Shown: positions 7,387-10,219 of the stretch, piece by piece | Layout: each line of letters opens with the position of its first letter | How positions within the stretch are numbered: position 1 is the first letter of the stretch | NCBI GenBank assembly: GCA_013153205.1 | Contig: JAADEW010000016.1 | Coordinates: 1-10,219, forward strand | Source: Deferribacteres bacterium | Lineage (GTDB): Bacteria; Thermosulfidibacterota; Thermosulfidibacteria; Thermosulfidibacterales; Thermosulfidibacteraceae | DNA length: 10,219 nucleotides | Reading direction: 5' to 3' | Made by a program: the position numbers and the translations under genes | The notes under the pieces: model-generated | Told to the model about the DNA's origin: nothing | The model's database searches: none | What the model saw: only the letters and a program-made list of their open reading frames with translations

Positions 7387-8537
7387 ACACAAAGACTCAG
7401 AATCTCTTTTATCACATCCACCGTGTAAAAATCGGACATTCCCCACGCCTTTGAAAGCTCAAAGGCGTTTTCCGCTATGGCATCTATATCCGAAGCAGGT
7501 ATTCCGGCATCAGCAAGCCTGATGGGACATCCCATAGACTTCATCCACTGCTCAAACCTTTCAATACCCTCCTCCACACTATCCGCTCCGAAAACATTAC
7601 GGGAAAATGTGGTGAGCTGTTCCACAAACTTCTGTATTTTAAACATGTATCTCATCCACGCAGGTGTCACTATAGCCAACCCGGCACCGTGAGCTATGTC
7701 ATACAGGGCACTTAATGCATGCTCTATCATGTGAGCGGGCAGGGTGAGGTCTCCCACTCCACACCACGTAATACCGGAAAGCGCCAAAGAAGAGCACCAC
7801 ATAAGCTCAGCGCGCGCCTCATAATTGGTAGGCTCTTCAACCGCAACAGGAGCGTATCTGACGATGGTTTTCATTATAGTCTCCATAATGCCCTCTGAAA
7901 TCATCACCCCCGTTTTTGCCCGATTGCAGTAAACTTCAGAAACGTGGGTAAAGGCATCAACCGAACCGTAAGCTGTCTGGTCTTTAGGAACGGTAAAGGT
8001 GAGGGTCGGGTCTAAAAAGGAGACTCTGGGGAACAGAGGCTCTGCTCTGAACCCGAACTTCGCCTTCTTTTCCTCGTTGGTTATCACAAGCCCTGCATTC
8101 ATCTCCGAACCGGTGCCGGAAATGGTCAGAACCGTGATTATAGGAAGAGCCGCTTTTACCTGCTCTTTAAACTCAAAGAAATCCCACACATCGCATTCGG
8201 CAACGGCTCCTGCGGCTATTGCCTTGGCTTCGTCAATCACGCTCCCGCCTCCAACAGCCACCACAACATCCACCTTTTCCCGTTTAGCAAGCTCCACTCC
8301 CTTTCTCACATGTGAAAGAACAGGGTTGGGTTTAACTCCGGGATGCTCAACAAACTCCACCCCGGCTTCTTTCAGTCTTTCCACCACCAAATCGTAAAGC
8401 CCTATTCTTTTAATGCTACCCTGTCCGTAAACGAAAAGGGCTTTTTTTCCATATCTGGCAACTTCTTTTCCTATCTTATCAACCACGCCTTTACCGAAGA
8501 TTATCCTCGTGGGGTTGTAATACCTGAAGTTTAACAT
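7383..8537 (-). CDS. YqhD/BDH-type metal-dependent alcohol dehydrogenase (aldehyde reductase)
   Basis: A 384-residue group III ('iron-containing') alcohol dehydrogenase of the butanol dehydrogenase/YqhD branch, expected to reduce aldehydes to alcohols with NAD(P)H in the cytoplasm. Visible are the N-terminal cofactor strand YGQGS (37-41), the dinucleotide motif GGGSVID (96-102), SGTGSEMN (140-147) and four metal ligands, D194 (SVDAFTH), H198, H269 and H283 (AHGAG). Their spacing matches the zinc ligands of E. coli YqhD (D194, H198, H267, H281). NADP versus NAD preference is not decided by what I can see. The ATG at 8537 has GGAGGG 5 bases upstream. It is the promoter-proximal gene of operon 1 and overlaps the glycosylase by 4 bases. 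A role in detoxifying reactive aldehydes, as reported for YqhD, would fit a repair operon, but this is inference. Confidence 0.92.
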   Translation of the reverse strand: MLNFRYYNPTRIIFGKGVVDKIGKEVARYGKKALFVYGQGSIKRIGLYDLVVERLKEAGVEFVEHPGVKPNPVLSHVRKGVELAKREKVDVVVAVGGGSVIDEAKAIAAGAVAECDVWDFFEFKEQVKAALPIITVLTISGTGSEMNAGLVITNEEKKAKFGFRAEPLFPRVSFLDPTLTFTVPKDQTAYGSVDAFTHVSEVYCNRAKTGVMISEGIMETIMKTIVRYAPVAVEEPTNYEARAELMWCSSLALSGITWCGVGDLTLPAHMIEHALSALYDIAHGAGLAIVTPAWMRYMFKIQKFVEQLTTFSRNVFGADSVEEGIERFEQWMKSMGCPIRLADAGIPASDIDAIAENAFELSKAWGMSDFYTVDVIKEILSLCV

Positions 8538-8570
8538 CCCTGCCCTCCACCCTTGATTTTTCAGGGTAAT

Positions 8571-8598
8571 ATTGTATCTGAAGTCACATGAAAGACAA
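8571..8598 (-). promoter_or_regulatory. Probable promoter of the adh-glycosylase-rgy-ispG operon
   Basis: On the minus strand a -10 box TACAAT (8571-8576, 5 of 6) lies 16 bases from a weaker -35 box TTGTCT (8593-8598, 4 of 6). Start of transcription would be near 8564 with a leader of about 27 bases carrying GGAGGG. The -35 box lies within the first codons of the divergent transporter gene. A 5-base inverted repeat (TTCAG at 8560-8564, CTGAA at 8578-8582) brackets the -10 box and could be an operator, though it may be chance. The 50-base divergent gap shows no clear plus-strand promoter. Confidence 0.55.
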
Positions 8599-9490
8599 TA
8601 ACTCTCTCAAAATAGTTGCGGTCGCTTTCTTGGCAAACCTCTTCATAGCCTGCGTGAAGTTCGTGGTTTACCTTATGACATCCTCATCCTCCATGCTTTC
8701 AGAAGCGATTCATTCCCTTGCCGACACGGGAAACCAGCTTCTTCTGTTCTGGGGGCACATGAGAAGCAGGAAAAAGGCTGACGCGGCTCATCCCTTTGGA
8801 TACTCCAGAGAAAGCTTTCTGTGGGGCTTCATCGTCGCTATCCAGATATTCCTTCTGGGCGGCACATACTCCATATATGAGGGTATTCACAAGCTTCTTC
8901 ACCCTGAGCCGGTCAGAAACTACCTTCTGGCTCTGTTCGTTCTGGGAATTTCCATAGTTGCAGAGGGCTACTCTTTTCTCAAGGCAAAGAAGATAGTGGA
9001 TGCGAGAAGAGGCAGGATGGGCTGGCTTGAATTTATCAAGAAAAGCTATGACACGGAAGTGAATGTCGTCTTTATTGAAGACTTTGCCGCCATCACGGGT
9101 TTGACCATAGCCTTTTTCGCCGTTACCCTGTCAAAACTGCTTGACTGTCCTGCCATTGACGGATTGGGCTCCCTTTTAATAGGACTGCTTCTCGTGGGAG
9201 TTTCGCTCTTTTTAGGAAAAGAGATGAAATCCCTGATTATAGGAGAAGCGGCTCCCTCCGAGATAGTGGGCTTTTTTGAGAAAACCCTCAAATCTATGGA
9301 AGGGGTTGAAGAAATCAAAGAGATAAAGTCCATGATTCTGGGCACGGAAAGCATAATGCTTGCCGCAGACGTAAAGTTTAAAAGAGATTTGAGCTCGGAA
9401 GAGATAAGCAGGATAATAGACGAGGTAGAAAAATTAGTGAGAAACAGGTATCCTGAGGTGAAAATCATCTACATTGAGCCGGAAAGATGA
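8588..9490 (+). CDS. Cation diffusion facilitator, ZnT9 (SLC30A9)-like
   Basis: A 300-residue inner-membrane cation efflux protein of the CDF family. Six hydrophobic segments are visible at about 6-30, 36-56, 74-98, 110-130, 157-180 and 187-210, followed by a cytoplasmic C-terminal domain (about 212-300) with the usual metal-binding-domain alternation. The transport site is suggested by H42 and D46 in HSLADTGNQ on TM2 and by E164-D165 in IEDFAAITG on TM5. The HSLADT-NQ pattern and the ED pair in TM5 resemble the ZnT9-like branch rather than the DxxxD type of FieF. Zinc or another divalent cation is the likely substrate, exchanged for protons. The ATG at 8588 has only a weak Shine-Dalgarno (TGAAG), and an in-frame TGA at 8579 excludes a longer form. 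It overlaps the Nudix gene by 4 bases. Confidence 0.9.
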   Translation: MKDNNSLKIVAVAFLANLFIACVKFVVYLMTSSSSMLSEAIHSLADTGNQLLLFWGHMRSRKKADAAHPFGYSRESFLWGFIVAIQIFLLGGTYSIYEGIHKLLHPEPVRNYLLALFVLGISIVAEGYSFLKAKKIVDARRGRMGWLEFIKKSYDTEVNVVFIEDFAAITGLTIAFFAVTLSKLLDCPAIDGLGSLLIGLLLVGVSLFLGKEMKSLIIGEAAPSEIVGFFEKTLKSMEGVEEIKEIKSMILGTESIMLAADVKFKRDLSSEEISRIIDEVEKLVRNRYPEVKIIYIEPER

Positions 9491-10059
9491 ACCTCAAAAC
9501 CCTGACGCAAAGGATAAGGAGAAAGATGGGCTCTTTTGCCGCCGAAGAGGTGGAAACGGACAGAATACCCTCGGCGGTGATTATACCCATCGTTGAAATA
9601 GACGGCGAACCCTACCTCATGTTCATGAGGAAAACGGAAGACGGCTCCCCCCACAGCGGGCAGGTCTCTTTTCCCGGCGGATGTAAGGAAAAAAGAGATA
9701 AGACCATGCTTGAGACCGCCTTAAGGGAATTTGAGGAAGAAACGGGCATAAGCAGAGAAAACCTTGAGATAATAGCTTCTTTAGAGCCTGTGCCTACGAG
9801 AAGCACGCCTTTTATCATCTATCCATTCATAGGGATTTTGAAAGGCACGGTCAATCCGAAACCTGACAAGAAAGAGGTGGCTCGAATATTCTTTGTCCCC
9901 TTTGAATTTCTGTTTAAAAGCCATCCCTTTTGCTATAGAAACTACACATACCGGGGGCTTGTGTTCAGAACTCCTCTGATAGAATACGACGGCGAAACGA
10001 TATGGGGAGCCACGGCGAGGATACTGGAACTTTTCTTTGATAAACTTAAAGAGCCTTGA
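9487..10059 (+). CDS. Nudix hydrolase, probable CoA diphosphatase (NudL-like)
   Basis: A 190-residue Nudix protein. The segment HSGQVSFPGG (56-65) before the Nudix helix is the signature of the CoA-pyrophosphatase branch (former UPF0035), which splits CoA or its derivatives into 4'-phosphopantetheine derivatives and 3',5'-ADP. The Nudix box core is R80-E81-F82 with E84-E85 and G87-I88 (REFEEETGI), giving the Mg-binding glutamates. The upstream Glu of the general Nudix pattern (7 residues before R80) is Lys here, so the first half of the box is non-canonical, as in several CoA-type members. The ATG lies in the ATGA overlap with the transporter stop, so translation is probably coupled. The stop codon (10057-10059) is shared with the -35 box of the tRNA promoter. 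The Nudix fold is certain; the CoA substrate is inferred from the motif. Confidence 0.87.
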   Translation: MNLKTLTQRIRRKMGSFAAEEVETDRIPSAVIIPIVEIDGEPYLMFMRKTEDGSPHSGQVSFPGGCKEKRDKTMLETALREFEEETGISRENLEIIASLEPVPTRSTPFIIYPFIGILKGTVNPKPDKKEVARIFFVPFEFLFKSHPFCYRNYTYRGLVFRTPLIEYDGETIWGATARILELFFDKLKEP

Positions 10060-10084
10060 CAAGACAGGCTACTGAGACTATAAA
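10056..10084 (+). promoter_or_regulatory. Near-consensus promoter of tRNA-Lys
   Basis: TTGACA (10056-10061, perfect -35), a 17-base spacer and TATAAA (10079-10084, 5 of 6 for the -10). The predicted start at about 10090-10092 leaves a 5' leader of roughly 15 bases before the mature tRNA, to be removed by RNase P. The -35 box contains the stop codon of the Nudix gene. Confidence 0.88.
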
Positions 10085-10105
10085 AAATCACGCCTTGAAA
10101 AAGGT

Positions 10106-10181
10106 GGCCCGCTAGCTCAGTTGGTAGAGCAGCGGACTCTTAATCCGCTGGTCCGGGGTTCGAATCCCTGGCGGGTCACCA
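10106..10181 (+). tRNA. tRNA-Lys (anticodon CUU)
   Basis: A complete 76-base cloverleaf. The acceptor stem GGCCCGC (10106-10112) pairs with GCGGGTC (10171-10177) with one G-U wobble. The D-arm includes AGCTCAG-TTGG-AGAGC. The anticodon stem GCGGA/TCCGC (10132-10136 and 10144-10148) closes the loop CTCTTAA, giving anticodon CTT (10139-10141) for the AAG codon. The T-loop is GTTCGAATC. The discriminator base is A, as expected for lysine, and the CCA end (10179-10181) is encoded. It has its own promoter and is the only RNA gene in the window. Confidence 0.97.
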
Positions 10182-10183
10182 GA

Positions 10184-10190
10184 TTTTTTT
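10184..10190 (+). terminator. T-run after tRNA-Lys, possible terminator
   Basis: Seven consecutive T bases start two bases after the encoded CCA. There is no separate hairpin; the T-arm and acceptor end of the tRNA are the only GC-rich structure upstream. It may end the tRNA transcript, but this is not a classical hairpin terminator. Confidence 0.45.
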
Positions 10191-10219
10191 GATAACTTGC
10201 GACATTTCGGGTCGAGTGA

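Noticed and set aside
7386..7446. Longer start for the glycosylase gene (229 residues)
   Set aside because: The extra 20 residues have no family similarity and would lie wholly inside the dehydrogenase gene; the ATGA overlap start at 7386 is far more typical.
1..10219. CRISPR array, insertion sequence, prophage or defence island
   Set aside because: No regularly spaced repeats, transposase, integrase or known defence proteins are visible; the tRNA at the right end has no attachment-site repeat within the window.

Overview
The window looks like a compact stretch of chromosome from a hyperthermophilic bacterium. The main evidence is a full-length reverse gyrase (1135 residues), an enzyme essentially confined to organisms growing at very high temperature. 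The host is bacterial rather than archaeal: it carries a bacterial-type IspG of the MEP isoprenoid pathway, strong Shine-Dalgarno sequences, sigma-70-like promoters (two with a 17-base spacer) and a tRNA gene with an encoded CCA end. Proteins are rich in Lys and Glu, and Arg codons are often AGA/AGG, both usual in thermophiles. An Aquificota, Thermosulfidibacter-like or Thermotogota-like host would fit, but the genus cannot be named from the sequence alone.

Layout. From 8537 leftward to 113 all genes are on the minus strand, in two tightly packed operons. Operon 1 (transcribed first, 8537 to 2303) is a YqhD/BDH-type iron/zinc alcohol dehydrogenase, then a MagIII-like HhH-GPD DNA glycosylase (4-base overlap), then reverse gyrase (1-base gap), then ispG (26-base overlap). 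Its likely promoter lies at 8571-8598. Operon 2 (2232 to 113) starts from a very good promoter (TTGCCA-N17-TATAAT, 2272-2300). It encodes a tandem universal stress protein, an isochorismatase-like cysteine hydrolase and the radical-SAM enzyme QueE (7-deazaguanine/queuosine pathway). No terminator is visible between the two operons, so read-through is possible.

From 8588 rightward genes are on the plus strand: a ZnT9-like cation diffusion facilitator overlapping by 4 bases with a CoA-diphosphatase-like Nudix hydrolase. A tRNA-Lys(CUU) gene follows with its own near-perfect promoter (TTGACA-N17-TATAAA), whose -35 box overlaps the Nudix stop codon; a T-run follows the tRNA.

No mobile element, CRISPR array, phage gene or recognisable new defence system is visible. 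The most interesting features are the physical coupling of a predicted monofunctional DNA-repair glycosylase (EndoIII lysine replaced by Glu, only three of four Fe-S cysteines) with reverse gyrase, and the consensus promoters. The outer edges (1-112 and 10191-10219) hold no gene that can be assigned.
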